Shown here: positions 46,026 through 58,980 of the stretch, piece by piece
Position numbering within the stretch: position 1 is the first letter of the stretch
Layout: the number at the start of each line of letters is the position of its first letter
Source: Trileptium ribeirensis
Lineage: Eukaryota > Nematoda > Enoplea > Enoplida > Thoracostomopsidae
NCBI GenBank assembly: GCA_030248225.1
Contig: JASANE010020491.1
Location: forward strand, 1 to 64,000
Length of the DNA stretch: 64,000 bases
Direction of reading: 5' to 3'
Position numbers and translations under genes: made by a program
Notes under the pieces: model-generated
What the model saw: only the letters and a program-made list of their open reading frames with translations
What the model was told of the DNA's origin: nothing
The model's database searches: none

Positions 46026-48560
46026 TTTATTACGTTATATTTTTTCTTTATCAGCACAAGCACCGTGTGCATTTGTATGGCCAAGCAAGTCCTTTTTACC
46101 TTATGAAGGGATGAAATTGTTTGCACACGCTCAATTGTTCCCAAAAAAGTGACCCCGCCGATCAATAGTGCACGTGTTTATGCTTCCCGGAACGAATTGC
46201 GGCGAAATTGCAATTCATATTCATTGATATAATTTAAGTTGCAATAGAAAAAACTGTTCTCTTTACAAGTTTATATTGAATACAGATAAGATTTTTTACA
46301 TTAAAATAGTCGCCTCCAATCCAAATCGTCGCTGATTCCCATTCCCAATAACCGCTACCCCCTACTCTAGATAGTCGCTGTACTCGCGCTTCAAATGGTC
46401 CTCTTTCCCCCAGTTAATTGTTGCAAATTTATTAAAACAGGTCCTATAACTGATTTTTTACCCAATTACGGCATTGGTATGAGCAATGTTCTTGCTGTAG
46501 TAAAACATCTGCTCCAGAAACATTAGGTTTCTCTCAGTAATTTGCATATTATTCGAATAATATTGCGCTGTAAGATCAAACCCGTATATAATGAGGGTAT
46601 TCACACTACCAATCGGGCGCTGGCGGTCAGGTTATTGAGTTTAGATAACGACAATGAGTAGTTAGAAAGGTCAGAAAAAGAAGGTACAGCACCAGGTGGA
46701 AGTATAGTTAGTGGTGCACAACACTTTCGTTGTCTACCTCTATCTGCTTTTGCTTTCGATTATGTTTTCGGCGAGGCAATATTGAAATTCATTAATTTAT
46801 AATTCCACTAAGTTGCCTTCTCTTATAAAGTGTATAAAAATGTTCGCAAAGTCGATTAAAGAGAAATTAGTATAGGTCATTGTAGCAAAACTTGAAATAT
46901 GACAGTTTTTCGTTCCTATACAGTGTTTATTTATTTAAGCAATGTTTTGCTGTAAGTAGGTGCAAAAGTCGTTATATTGTACTGCTGGTGCAATATTGTC
47001 GAAGTTACACTAAAATTGCAAGAAACGTCTCTCAAGGATTCGGAATCCTCATATTTATGCATAGAATAGACTCAGATAATAAAGTAAACTGTTATTAAAT
47101 ACTCTAACCTCAGTTCACAAAGTACTAGCCTATTCTTCCTTGCATACAGTTGTCTTATGAAAGCCTTTATTGTTCAATTTCCAACGCATACCACGTTTAG
47201 ATATTGATTGTTTAATCCAGCCCTGGAATGAGATTGTACAAAGTCATACCCGTTGACTTGGGGGCACTGAATACGAATTTTGCTTAAGTAGGCGGTCACT
47301 ATCTCAGCACAGCCGCACTCCAGTAACAAATCGTACTAGCCATATTTATGTTATAATAGTGGTTTCGCACATTGAAATTCTTTTAGGTTTGAGAATAGAT
47401 TGTTACGCGTTCAGGTCGGCCAGGATCGAATGAAAAATTGACAGCTGACCATACTTGTTTCACTCCACTGTAGCGTTTGGGTAAATTATTCATTTATTAC
47501 TTTTAATGTGTATCATAATCAAAGTTGTTGGTTATTATGCAGCACATTTCAACTAAATTTTCGATTAAAACTTTCAAATTATCAGTACTTATGAAAATAT
47601 GGAGATATGGAAATTAAAAAAGCCGAGTTTTTAAAAACAGTTTATAAAATTATTGCATCGGCAAAAATTATGATCAACGCTGTTCCCACAGGTTCTATAA
47701 AACGTAAAAAGTGTCATGGCGATCAAGTTCCAGATTATTTTACGAAAACATAATTAATTTCTTCTCGAAACTTCCATACTGACGTTTTTACAACATTGAC
47801 CGAGGAACCTGCTAGAAAATTCAATTTGTTTATTTGTTTCTGGAATGTTGTACCTATGTGTGTGTTCGGGTATATATACTGCTGCTGAGCAGCGGTAATC
47901 GGTGTACCGTGAGTACCGAGAGTATCCATTGTACAGATTGTGCGTTTCTTCTACTTATTTTGTTTTCTACTTCTTTTCAATTAAATCGCTTTACTTTACT
48001 CTCGAGTCTATGTGCTTACTTACGCCTTGACCCTCGGATACAACACATAGTTTCAAAGCCGCGAATGTTCGAGTTCAAATACTAAAAAAAATTGATTATG
48101 CTTCACTCGAAGACGCACCTATTTCCATGCCTTTTAGTTTGCAGCGTACAAACTGAGAAGGAATACTAACAGAATTACAACAACTTTCCCATAAATTCGT
48201 GTATGCTGACTAGTAACACATAAAACATCCTGTTCCACAGGTTATTACATATTTTCATTTCAACGAAATGATGTGTTTTTATAATATAATTTTATAGCGT
48301 TTTATTGTTGTTTATCATATCTGTTTAAATGTAGCGTGACGCCATTCCACTATGATCTGTTCTGTACAATTTTTCTGCCAGTGAAAATGTTTTCGGTTAA
48401 ACACGTCTAGAAAAACATCAACCGTACTATATTCAGCCGTTTAAGTGCACGTATCGTTTGAATCTGTTCGTTAATATCTTGCATAGCAAATCCGGATTCC
48501 TGTCGTCGGCCGCCAGCGATCACGTTTTTGAGAAAGCTTTAAAAAATTAAGTTTTCGATA
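46026..48560. other. Intergenic, nothing recognised
   Basis: AT-rich DNA without exon-like translations or shared repeats. Confidence 0.35.
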
Positions 48561-48564
48561 AATT

Positions 48565-48740
48565 GCATTAGAGGTAAGAATTAACCGAAATTTCCCGGCC
48601 TGGCCCGACCCGTATGAAACTCAAGTCGATCAGGCCGGGTCCAGAACTGCAACATTTTGGCCGGAATCTATCAAAAGCTGTAACATTTCGGCCCTGGCCA
48701 ATTGGAAATGGAGGTTGGGACGGCCGGGCTCGCTTGTAAT
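48565..48740. repeat. GGCCCGG-rich repeat, copy a
   Basis: CCCGGCCTGGCCCGACCCG, CAGGCCGGGTCC, TTGGCCGG, TTTCGGCCCTGGCC and GACGGCCGGGCTCG in 150 bp, with AACTGCAACATTTTGG/AGCTGTAACATTTCGG repeated between them. Related to 49275-49410. Confidence 0.55.
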
Positions 48741-49274
48741 CGCGTGTCTATAAAAAATAAACGTGAAATGACAGCAACGAAAAATTCGTAAAAGAAACCT
48801 AAAGTTACAGAACTGTGTACTGAGATTGGCATATGCCAGCTAAAACATAAATAGAAAATATAAACCTGAGCTATATAAACGTCTGTCATATTAACTATTC
48901 GGTAAGGAATTGAACGCAAAACGCCAAATGTATTGTTACAGTACTCAAGTTTCAGCTGCCATTCAACATCCGTTATCATCGACTGATCAACTATTTGCGT
49001 ATTCAGCTTATTTTTGAAATAATAAAGTTGTATTGATTTACTATAGTATAATGTGGTAGCAAAGACTGGAAAACATGCATCACATGCATTGCATAATTCG
49101 ACAGTTGAATTTTCTCACCGGACATTCAAGAGACGCCTGGGCTATTTCAAACAACGTCGATCCGATCTGCCTGGGCTGAGAATCTGTCTCAAAAGGCCTT
49201 AATGCTGAAGCACTGTTATGGGTTCAAGCTGAAGCAGTGCTAGTGTTGAAGAATTCGATCTTTGTCTAGAGATG

Positions 49275-49410
49275 AGGACAAGCCGAAATTTTCTGGCCCG
49301 GCCTTTTCGAAATCGAGGTCGGCCCGGCCCGGTACGGAGCTGAAACACTTCAAACTGGCAAATTTGTCAGTTTGAAGCGGTTCCGTCTGGGCCGAAATCC
49401 TCACCTCTGG
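49275..49410. mobile_element. GGCCCGG-rich MITE, copy b
   Basis: The ends AGATGAGGACAAGCCGAAAT and ATTTCGGCCC...: left AGAGATGAGGA and right TCCTCACCTCT are inverted repeats enclosing CGGCCCGGCCCGG and two CAAACTGG/CCAGTTTG-like phrases. AGAGRTGAGGA ends with GGCCCGG runs are common in hAT-type MITEs (inference). Confidence 0.5.
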
Positions 49411-50299
49411 TTCGTGCTAAGGGTAACGCCAAAAAATCTTAAAAATATTGGTTTTAGTACACTGTCACAGACAGTTTCTGATGTTATTTTGGAGTATTTT
49501 TTTCACATAACTTTGGTGAGTGTTTACATTGCTATATTGGAATGAACATGGAGATGCCCAAGCAATATTATCTGTAAATTGGCTGTATAAATAGACGTCT
49601 TACTTTCCGTGTGGGTGATAAAAAGTGAAGGTGCTGTCGCAGTTGTCAGACTGCATAATTTTGGTTGAAAAAGGCATAGATAGCTGGATAATTAGGGATA
49701 TTAATTTGTTTCTAAATGTGATGCGAATTCATACGTTTAGTTTTACAACTGGTTCATTGACATGTGGAAATAGATAAGTAACTTGATAGCAGCATTTTGC
49801 ACATGGCAAGAAAGATTTATTAAAATAGTTTGCAATGTTTTGACATCCATATATGGAAGTAACGAAACCGATAGACATTTCATACCGAGTAGCGAATTAA
49901 AAATAGCGAAAACCAGTGTAACATCGACTGTCCAATATTCCTAAAAGTTGAATGTACGAAACTAATCAACCACTTTTTGTATTGTTTGGAGCTGTTTCCA
50001 GGTAGTGTTTAGAGAGTAGCGGACATGTGCCACCAAATACTTCAACGGGGGCTTTAATATCCCACAAAATAGTTTTGGTGCGGGACAAATAGCTACTACA
50101 TTATCACGCACAGTTTTATATAATAAGAATGTTGTAAGTGTAATAGTTAGCACTCAACACAGGGTAATTACCAATTTTAAGTTACTATGGAAAACTGAAA
50201 ATGTGGCGTACATTATAGGTTTGATAGCCGCAACTGCATATAGTTACAACGTAAATATTCTAATCAGGGGTTGTTGGCTGTATATAAAGCATTTTCTAA
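49411..50299. other. Intergenic, nothing recognised
   Basis: No gene or shared repeat was recognised. Confidence 0.35.
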
Positions 50300-50827
50300 T
50301 GCACGAGTAAACTTAACTTGCATCCATCGACTATCCTATTTTGTAATAACCGATAGCGAATCGAAAATCGTTGTTACGAATCAAATGCGAAAATTTCATC
50401 GGTTTTTCGACAACAGAAAGTTGGCAAAATCGGGAAACAAGCAGCAAAAATTAAACCTTGTTTTCTAACAGATTTTGACGATTTTAAATTCGCAGTGAAA
50501 ATCGTTATCTAAAGCCTATAAGGTTTTTATTTGTATTTGTCGCTGAACAAATTTAACGTAATAGTGACTTCACAAATTAATCGGTCCCTTGGTTTAGCTT
50601 GCAGTGTTCGCGAATAAAGCTAGTGGGTTTGCGTTCGTAAAAAATTTGGTAATTTTCGGTGAATTTTCGCGAACACAAATTTGCAGGATTTCTATAATTG
50701 CAGGGTTGTATGTGCGAAAATAGTTTTGCGCCGGATTACGGTTTACCAAAATACGTTCGGTAACAGATTTTTATCCGAAATAGCAAAATAGGATTGTTGA
50801 TGGGCGTGGGTTAAGTTTACTGTCGCA
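50300..50827. mobile_element. Inverted-repeat element family 1, copy d
   Basis: Left TGCACGAGTAAACTTAAC and CCATCGACTATCCTATTTTG; right CAAAATAGGATTGTTGATGG and GTTAAGTTTACTGTCGCA. The interior carries GTGTTCGCGAATAAA and TTTTCGCGAACAC. There is no transposase. Confidence 0.8.
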
Positions 50828-51002
50828 TAAGTGGTACTATGATGGGATGCATGTAAATAAATGATGATACATGCTGATTGAATCTCTGTACGTGGATGAT
50901 ATACTATATAGCTTAAAACATTAAAAATTGCTATCGCCTTTGGTTGTAAACTACAAGTTTATTTCAAGCAATACTGCCTAGCTTATTCCAGTCTATTTAT
51001 GA

Positions 51003-51513
51003 GGCGTTCATGTTGTAATACCCCCAAAGTTTGAAGCTTATGTACCCCACACAGTGTCAGACTCACTCTCGACAACAGAATGTTTTAGACATCTCCATAT
51101 TGTTAATAAAGTTTTTCAAGGGTAGCTACCTCGAGAATATTGCCACTATTCGACGGTGTCAAGAACGCCGTACCTTCTTTGTAATTTAATCGACGGCGGG
51201 AGACAAACTATTCAAAATGCATATGGTCTTGATACAAATATCCAGGTATTGGGAAAACAATACAGCACCTTGAGTAATACGCCGCATTAGTTACAGACAG
51301 TGTCCGTTACTGTCACTTCGAGGGAAATTGATGTGTATACGACACCGTAAACAAAAATTCAGTAGCTAGGGAAGTGTCATACACGCTGGGTAATTGGTTT
51401 GCGATTTCTGACTGTTCACGCTCAGAAACTGACAATCTATGCGATAGAGTCGCGACTACAGGGAAAAAAGTGCCAAACAGCGGGAACATTATATCGCGAA
51501 CGCCGCAGTAAGC
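51003..51513. repeat. Dispersed repeat family 4, copy b
   Basis: Second copy of the 11.3-kb repeat in the same orientation and about 100 bp longer in the middle. See that entry for the shared landmarks. Confidence 0.7.
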
Positions 51514-52740
51514 CGGAACTTAACAACCTTAAGGATTAATAATTCAAATTACGAGTCAAATGGCAATCAGTCACAGATTATGACAACATTGTCAACGAGC
51601 CAAAATGACTTGAAACAGAATTATTAATGCTAGTTGTGGCATCACCTGGCGTGTATTTAGAGAGTTTTGTATGTGATGGTTGTAATGACATCAAACGAGT
51701 ACCATAGCACGCATTTGATCGAGTATGATTAAGCGATAGCGAACGCAAATATAAATTATAAAAATACACGCTAAATTATGTTACAACTATAAATCGTCAC
51801 AATTCTTTAACATAAGCCTATGTTATGTCATAAACACGGTTTATGATAGATAGGACATGCTTTTTACACAAGCTAGCAATGAATATCTGACTGAAAATAT
51901 ATTGAGCCTTAAACAACATAATTAAAGTATCTATATAAAAATTATACATTTATGTATAGATTTACGTAGATACGTTTAATAGCTTATATTCTAAAACAGG
52001 ATAGTCTGTTTACAATTAACCGTGCAGTTAAATTTTATAGACGATCGCGATGTAGCTTATCGTTGCCTAAAACAAACAGTGTTTGGTGAAAATGTTTTGT
52101 ACTGCAAAGGTGGTATTATTCATCATGCGAAGTTTCGTCATGTTATTGCAGTTATTACTTTTAAGCTACATTTTGTGCCTTATCTTTATTTTTGAAAGCT
52201 AATGATTTTGTAATGCCCGTTTACAAACGTTATTCGCGGATGTTTATTGTGTCGACGGTAGCAAGTGTAGTCAGATCTAGTTACTTTGTCAGCAACCAAC
52301 GAGATGCTTCGCGCGGACCGTTGGGTCCACAATTTAACTTCTGCTTTATATAGCTAGTCAGAAAGAAGAATAATGCACTGAATCTGTGTGGTAAATTACG
52401 TAAATTCGATTCGTCTGTCTAGTGGTTGGTTTCACCTTTTATCAAAATCGTATCATAAGTTTCGTTTGCATCGCACCGCTACTGTTTAATCGTTATGAAA
52501 TTATTAACAATTCGGTCACTAGAGGCTTTCACCTATTCAAAAATGTGTGAGAAAACTGATTCAGATTTGTCCGACGTGTTTTCCAAGCAACTGCTTGTAC
52601 CTCGACAATTAGCATCATGCGACGTTAAATTTCACAGCTTATGTATAGAAGGATGGATTTTGTGACAGCGTAACATTAGTTTTGTAAGATCACAGCGCGT
52701 CGTTGAAATCAAGCCGCATACCGCCATTTTTAAATGAGAA
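51514..52740. other. Intergenic, nothing recognised
   Basis: AT-rich; no gene or shared repeat was recognised. Confidence 0.35.
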
Positions 52741-52742
52741 TT

Positions 52743-52985
52743 TAACCAAATTACTTTGTGCACCGTGCAACGTTTGATAAATTTAACGTGGAGCTATAAT
52801 CGAAGTTGAGCTGTACCGGTGTAACTGGTGTACGTACACAACTCAGTTATTGAGGGCCTGTTAATCGGTACAGTACGGAACCCCGCAATAATCGAATAAC
52901 AACACACGTACAAACATACGCCAAAAAGCACACTCAGCTGGCGCAACGAGCTGCAATATGTGACTGTATGTTTAATAAATATATG
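52743..52985 (-). repeat. SINE-like family A, copy at 52.7 kb
   Basis: TTAACC, then AAATTACTTTGTGCACCGTGCAACGTTTGATAAA parallels the 33.4-kb copy, followed by GAGCTxxAATCGAAGTT (decayed B box, reverse), GTGTACGTACACAACTCAG and CAATAATCGAATAACAACAC. The right end has lost AAAGGG. Confidence 0.55.
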
Positions 52986-54224
52986 CTTAATGTCAGAACA
53001 ACAAGATATGTCTAAGAAGATGGCTAAAGTTACGACTAAAATTGTGACGCGCCAAATCTAATTAACCTTGAGTTTTCCCGCTTCAAAACGATTTGATCTA
53101 AAAGGCTTCCTCAGTTAGAAGTAATTTTAAATGGTGCAGTGCCGAGTTTTGACCAAACTTATTTGGCGCTAACAATATTGTACCATGGTGGGATTACCGC
53201 GATTTGTTGAATGTTTGTCTGAATTGTACTAGTCATATTATACGGTTTCATTATAATTTGAGGATGAAATGTTGAGAACAAGCCACATTCAGACAACACA
53301 TTTGCAGCCGAATTAACTAAAAACATTTTTGGCGCCATCTAAATTGGGTCAAGATTGTTCAGTAATGCCGATTTAACACAACCTCTCAATAACAGCCCGT
53401 TTAGATCGACTTATTTCAAATCGGGGAAACTCAAATACCATTGGCTTCGGATCAAACCGAAACGCTGGGAATTAGATATCTTGTAGTATTTTTCGAATCG
53501 TAAGTCCGAAGTATAAAATCTTATTACGCGCCAAAATATATATCATCAGAAACCTTTAGTTTCTGTTGTTATTTGCAACGAATATTCTGTTGTAAAATTG
53601 TAGTAAATGTTGAGAGAAAGTAGCCGTCTTTCAGTTGCACAATAATGGCGATCGAATATTTTACCGAAACAACTCGGATCCATAACTACCTATTCGTTAC
53701 CGATATACTTACTCATTACACTACAGTCCTGTCATGCAACGAGAAATGTCGTTTCTCTGGATAATCTTTAAACTTAACCTTAAGCATTTTTAATCCATAT
53801 AAAGGTAGCTTATACTGCCGTGATTAGTAAAAACAATTTGCTACATAATACAGGGCTATCGTGAAAAACATAGGGGGCTACGTATTGCCCTATTTTGACA
53901 CAGCGACCACCACAGCAGTCGCCAAATCTAAAAGCAGCATAAAGCAGCTTTTATGCGAAAGTAAATTGAAAAATAAATCATTCCGAGCATAATTGATACC
54001 GGTTCGACGGTAACTGCAAAATGGTCATTAGTTGGCCCCTTTTGAGACGACTGTGGTACGATAAAACATTATGCCCCGACGCCAAGTTCTCTTGATACTA
54101 TGCGGCCTACATGTCACGTTAACTAGCTGATTCGGCGTTGACATAACAGTAAAACTCATAAGTGTCATGAAAATACATAGTTATATGCAATCTCTGTGTT
54201 CGTTTCTGCTGTCAATTTTTTCAG
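52986..54224. other. Upstream of small membrane gene A, nothing recognised
   Basis: This should contain the promoter and a non-coding first exon of the next gene, since its coding exon starts behind a splice acceptor. I cannot place them. Confidence 0.35.
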
Positions 54225-54266
54225 GAATCATATCAGTTCGATATTTGATCCTAATTTCAATTGAAA

Positions 54267-56569
54267 ATGCCATCCCCGCAACATTACAGTTCACCAAATA
54301 AAAACAATTATCCACCAGCGCCACCATACTCACGAGACTTGCAGCCAGGCTTGGGCAATAATAAGAATGTATACAACGACTACGATCCTGCATACGTTCG
54401 TCGGGATGTTGAAATTCGGGAAGTCAGAACATATTCGAACATTCCTGACCAGCAAAGAGTAAGTTATGCTAAACTAAATGCAAGAAAAAATGCTTTCGTT
54501 TCCATATCACAAAGTGCGTTATTCAATCCAGTACAATCCAATTAGTCCACTGGTTAATATCGACATAACAAGTTCATACAATGTGTCATGGCTGTGGAAT
54601 AAATGCGGAATGATTTATCACGTCAGAATATATTGCATGGCGGACTCTTCATTTGAGATAAAAATTGAACGACCAATATGTCTATAAGTTGATATATCTA
54701 ATGATTTTTGGATAGTCTATCCAATTAATTTGGCCCTAGATATTTATATTAGCAATTAATATTTCCATTTGATTTAAAGTCTTTTCCCTTTTAATGTGTG
54801 AAGACTGTAGTTTTAACACATATATGGAATTTTAACGCATATTACTTTTGCATAAATATCAAGGATCAGAAATAGCATCCAACGTTACGGCTACACTTGG
54901 AAGACTTACACCAACGTCACAATCCATACATACAAATTAGCTTGGTTTTAAGCTTTCGTTTGCACTGATGGAATATTAAGGTTTGCAAACATATGAGGTC
55001 ACATTTAAAGGAACTTAAATCATTAGATAATAACAAATTTGCGGCGGAACACATTACGCTCTTCTATAATGTTTGGACTGTTTCCTTTTAACAAAATATG
55101 ACAATATGAGTCAAAGTTAAGGGTTAAACAGATTAAACAGAATTTACTTTTGGCATAATGAGCCGCACGATAATAATCACATATCAATTGCGAACAAAAT
55201 GATGGTTTACATCATGAAACGTAGAGGTTCTGTTGAGATCAAACGTATTTCGGCAATTTTAGTAGTGTTGAAAACAATGAACACAACGGTTCTACGGACA
55301 AGCAGCTAGTTTATATTTTATACTTTGTATAGTAAACTTAAAGCAAGAACAGGGTTGACTGTAAGATGACAGATATTTGTGACACTGGTAGTTCGCAATG
55401 CAAATATCCAATGAGTGTTTGAATTGTCTCTAAGAATTCGAGTTATGAGGTATGTTTAAGTCGTAGACAATATTTTTTATAGCAAAGTAGTTTTGTATGA
55501 AAATTTTTGATATTTAATAAGTCTTGTATAGTTAGAATTTACCAAAGTCAAAATCTGAAAATTAAAATGAAATATAACATCACCGTGTACTTAGACAATA
55601 ATAACTATTGGAAGTTTGGTTAAGCAAAGGGGTTAAGCGCTTTGATTGGCAAAAAACCCAGTACACTCTCAAATTCACCAAATTATCATTGAATAGTGCA
55701 GAAATCTAAAAATACTTCAGTAATGTTGGTATTGTTCAGAATCGGAAATCTTAAGCTTTCAACCCACGTGATTACGCAAATTTTTGTACCTTTGGAACGC
55801 ATTTCATGCTGTTGGGCAAAAGTGGTTTGGAGCTCTATCAAGTTTCACAGATATTTTTGCATTGGCAATGAATATCTTTGGTACGAGAATACACGAAGTC
55901 TGTAGTATATTACATCAAAGTTGTATAATATTTTACTGAGGAGTATGAATAAGAGTACGATACGAAATAAAATGCCGGCTATGAAATAAACAAAGCCACT
56001 GGTTGTCAGACTTGCCCCACATGAAATTCACTGAGCATAGCACGAAACGCACCACGACATACCTTTAGAAGAAAAGTGCATAAATCCTCATACTCTTCAG
56101 AAAATATCATGTATATATTATTTGTTATTTATAATAATGTGTTCGCGGTTTCTGGCTTTGACCATGTTAGCTTCAGCCAACATCGTTAGTGATGTTAGCT
56201 TTGATGTTATCTTCAGCCAACATCGTTAGTGCCTGTTACAACATTAACCATTAAATCCAAGTGTTTCATACGATTTCAACATGAAACGTTCGTGATTGCA
56301 AATTAGCGTGAAATCGATTGTTGTATGCACTATTTCGGAAGATGCCATTTTTTAGTCTTACAAATGTTTAAATCTTGGCTGCTGAATGAAATTTTATAGT
56401 AAGATTTTAATAAAGAATACTTTGGTGAAACCTGCTTTATTGGTTTGTATTTTAGAAGCAGAAAGCAATTGTACTGACCGTTGTCGGAATTACCGTCGCT
56501 GCCGTACTACTGCTCATCCTAATACTTGGCATTACTTGCGGTGTTGGAAAATGTGCTACGTATAAATGA
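54267..56569 (+). CDS. Small tail-helix membrane protein A (101 aa), unidentified
   Basis: Coding exons are 54267-54458 (64 codons) and 56456-56569 (37 codons plus TGA), phase 0. The donor is AGA|GTAAGT and the acceptor TTTTAG. The first exon begins 42 bp earlier behind CAATTTTTTCAG, so there is also a 5' UTR intron. A stop lies just upstream in frame, so ATG 54267 is the start. The N-terminal part is polar and rich in Pro, Asn and Tyr (Y-P-P-A-P-P-Y-S); the second exon opens K-Q-K and is one hydrophobic helix (AIVLTVVGITVAAVLLLILI and on) ending T-C-G-V-G-K-C-A-T-Y-K. Basic residues before the helix suggest a cytosolic N terminus. AATAAA lies at 56673, 104 bp after the stop. It is paralogous to the gene at 61.6 kb. 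No known family was recognised. Confidence 0.75.
54459..56455. other. Intron of small membrane gene A
   Basis: About 2 kb, AT-rich. A phrase CTTCAGCCAACATCGTTAGTG is doubled near 56173-56232 (a direct repeat about 40 bp apart). No other content was recognised. Confidence 0.6.
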
Positions 56570-56672
56570 CTTGATTTTGCGAACAATATACAATTTGCGA
56601 ATGTAAATAAATGCCGTCGGATGCTTGAAAACAAGTCGTATATATACTATGTAACTAGCATTTTGATGTATG

Positions 56673-56678
56673 AATAAA
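56673..56678 (+). terminator. Polyadenylation signal AATAAA for gene A
   Basis: A canonical AATAAA 104 bp past the stop codon of small membrane gene A, followed by more A-rich sequence. Confidence 0.6.
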
Positions 56679-56699
56679 AATAATATGTGAATTACGAAA

Positions 56700-58615
56700 A
56701 TTTTGGTGTAGTCTATATTTTAATGTTTATATCATCGGTGAATGTGAAAAGCTTTCAAACTTTTTGGCGATTATAACATAGAATGCAATCTCTAGCAAGT
56801 GGCAGGTTTCCAATTTATGGTAATTAATGTAAACAATAGTGAAATATAAAATTTCGAAATAAGTTCGTGAAATTTCCTCATATTTCTAAGTGAAATTTCT
56901 TCGTAATTCTTACAGTTTCCTAGTTATCTTATTGTTTCAATTATTGCTTTTTAGTTTCAAAAATATCAATTTGCATTATTTAGCAAATATATATTACGAA
57001 ACAATCAATTTACTCTTCGAAATTTTCAAAATTTCTTTACACAGACGCTTGGATTGAATAAATGGAAATATGTTGAAAATGGGTCAAATCTAGGGCCACC
57101 CAGGTCAATATAAAATCGCCTAAGTCAGCTGCAACTTGCTATCTATTTGTCGTTTACGTATAGACAGAGTTTTCGCTAGAAACCGAAGTATTTCTTTTCT
57201 TACGAGAAGTGCGTTAGCGTAGTAGGTATACAGGGTGTAGCAAGCAGTGTACAATAAATTTCTATTGCCAATTGCTTCGACAAAATCTGGATGTACACAT
57301 TGGAATAGGTTTCAGTCAACATTGAAGTCGACAACTGTGCATGATTTGTTTGAGAGCCCAATACTTTCTTAAAAGGCCGCAGTAATGCTTTGGTCTAAAA
57401 ATGTTATTTGGACGATAGATTGGTGTCCTTGTGGACCATGCGTATGCACTGTCACTGTCCATATGAGGTCACGAGCGTTCTCTTGAGAGGTAGACAATTA
57501 GCAGCAATTGCGCACCAGGAAATTGTATATCTGACATTACCGTGTTTACAAAATACTAGAAAGCTTATGTTTGTTTTCGCCCACGCGAATCACTACGAAA
57601 TCGTTTTGTGTGGTGATATTTTTTCAAGCATTTATTATTTACAGCTGTTAGTTGATTATCGGGATCAGCGGTCGGATAAGTAAGGCGCAACGCAAAGACC
57701 ACACATAACTGTGCCATGGATGAAACGTCATAATGCACAGTCTGACAAAAAGTTACAGTCACAGCTAAGTTCTGTAGGCAGCAGTACATTGGAAGAGTCT
57801 AAAGACAGGCATAGGCATCCAAGGTACGTCTGCTCTGACGGTTAGAAGGTTTCCACATATGACGCCAATGTAACTTTACTGGCAGGCGTAATGTTTTCAA
57901 CCATGCAATATATTTGAGTTCCAATTCATTTGCGCATGTGGAATTGCTACGTGTATGATTGTTACATTGTTGTTATATATATATTATTTATAATTTGTTG
58001 GTTGTCTTGATTACGATATGTATATAGAATTTTTAGCGATAGACTTTATTGCTGTCATCATTTTTAGCAATATAACATGTTTTATCTTAAATAGATGACA
58101 GAAAATGTCAAGTTTATTATTGACTGTCTAAAGCAGTTATTACAGTTTTGTTGCACTTTACGAATTATGAAAATCAAAGCACAACGTTGCTAGGCTAAAA
58201 CAGTTTACCCACAACTGAAAATTGACTGCTGTCTTTATAAATTATGAAAACTGTTTAGCAAATCGGAAAATACGAATCACTGTCGCGGTGGGACGTGGGA
58301 GCCACTACATAGAACGAATCAGCTATGAAGTAGATTTTTTCATATCAGTCAATTCGACATAATTTTACTAGAATACATTATTGCCGGTTGATTAAATGTT
58401 GGTGCAATCATAGTTTGCCGTATAATATTTTCTAGGAGTAGAGGTATCTTAGTTCAATTCAAATTCATGAATTTTGCTTTTGTATTGAGTTTAGTAAACC
58501 TATTTGCAACCTTAGATACTAGTGTAGCGTAAATTTAACTCAATTAGGTATTTTTCAATATTCCGGGGTGTTTTCAGGTTAAATATCGGTTATTAGTTTT
58601 TGCTTACTGCATTAT
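56700..58615. other. Intergenic; repeat family 5 copy b at 57200-57410
   Basis: 57200-57410 resembles 25710-26010 (shared CTTACGAGAAGT, ATACAGGG, TTTGAGAGCCCAATAC, GGTCTAAAAA). A 91-codon open frame at 57408-57683 begins inside this repeat and resembles no family. Confidence 0.35.
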
Positions 58616-58720
58616 ATATGCCATATATACTGGACGTCGAAGGTCCTGAAAACTAAGGGGGAAGGGTCCGAACCTCAGGGGTGTAACACAACCTCCATGG
58701 CCCCTGCATAAGCAAGTACG
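58615..58720. repeat. Short G/C-armed repeat (family 3 relative)
   Basis: CATATATACTGGACGTCGAAGGTCC, then GGGGGAAGGGTCCGAACCTCAGGGG. The CGTCGAAGGTCC phrase recurs, in inverted orientation, near 63130 (GGACCTTGGACGCCC) and 63610 (CCGACCTTCGACACG). Confidence 0.5.
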
Positions 58721-58779
58721 ACGTATACTACATCGATATTGTGATGTTATATGCTAAACAACTGATCTCTTCCTTATCC

Positions 58780-58980
58780 CTACACTTTCTGAATAAAATT
58801 CATTTTGCATATCGAGTATCGATAAACAATTGTTGGTCGCTGCGAGGTACCGAAGTCGGAACTCTCGTGTAAAAGTCACGGCGACTAGATATTGAATAAT
58901 TTCAGAGCAACATCTGAGACTCTTGTGGATTCTCACAAAGCGACCGAATAACAACAACCGTGCCGTACATAGCGAATTTT
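58780..58980 (-). repeat. SINE-like family A, copy at 58.8 kb
   Basis: ATATCGAGTATCGATAAACA, TTGGTCG, GGTACCGAAGTCGGAACTC (decayed B box, reverse), TGTAAAAGTCACGGCGAC, CTGAGACTCTTGTGGATTCTCACAAAGCGACCGAATAAC parallel the 4.0-kb and 33.4-kb copies. Confidence 0.55.

Noticed and set aside
57408..57683. 91-codon open frame
   Set aside because: It begins inside a dispersed repeat also found at 25.7-26.0 kb and resembles no known protein.
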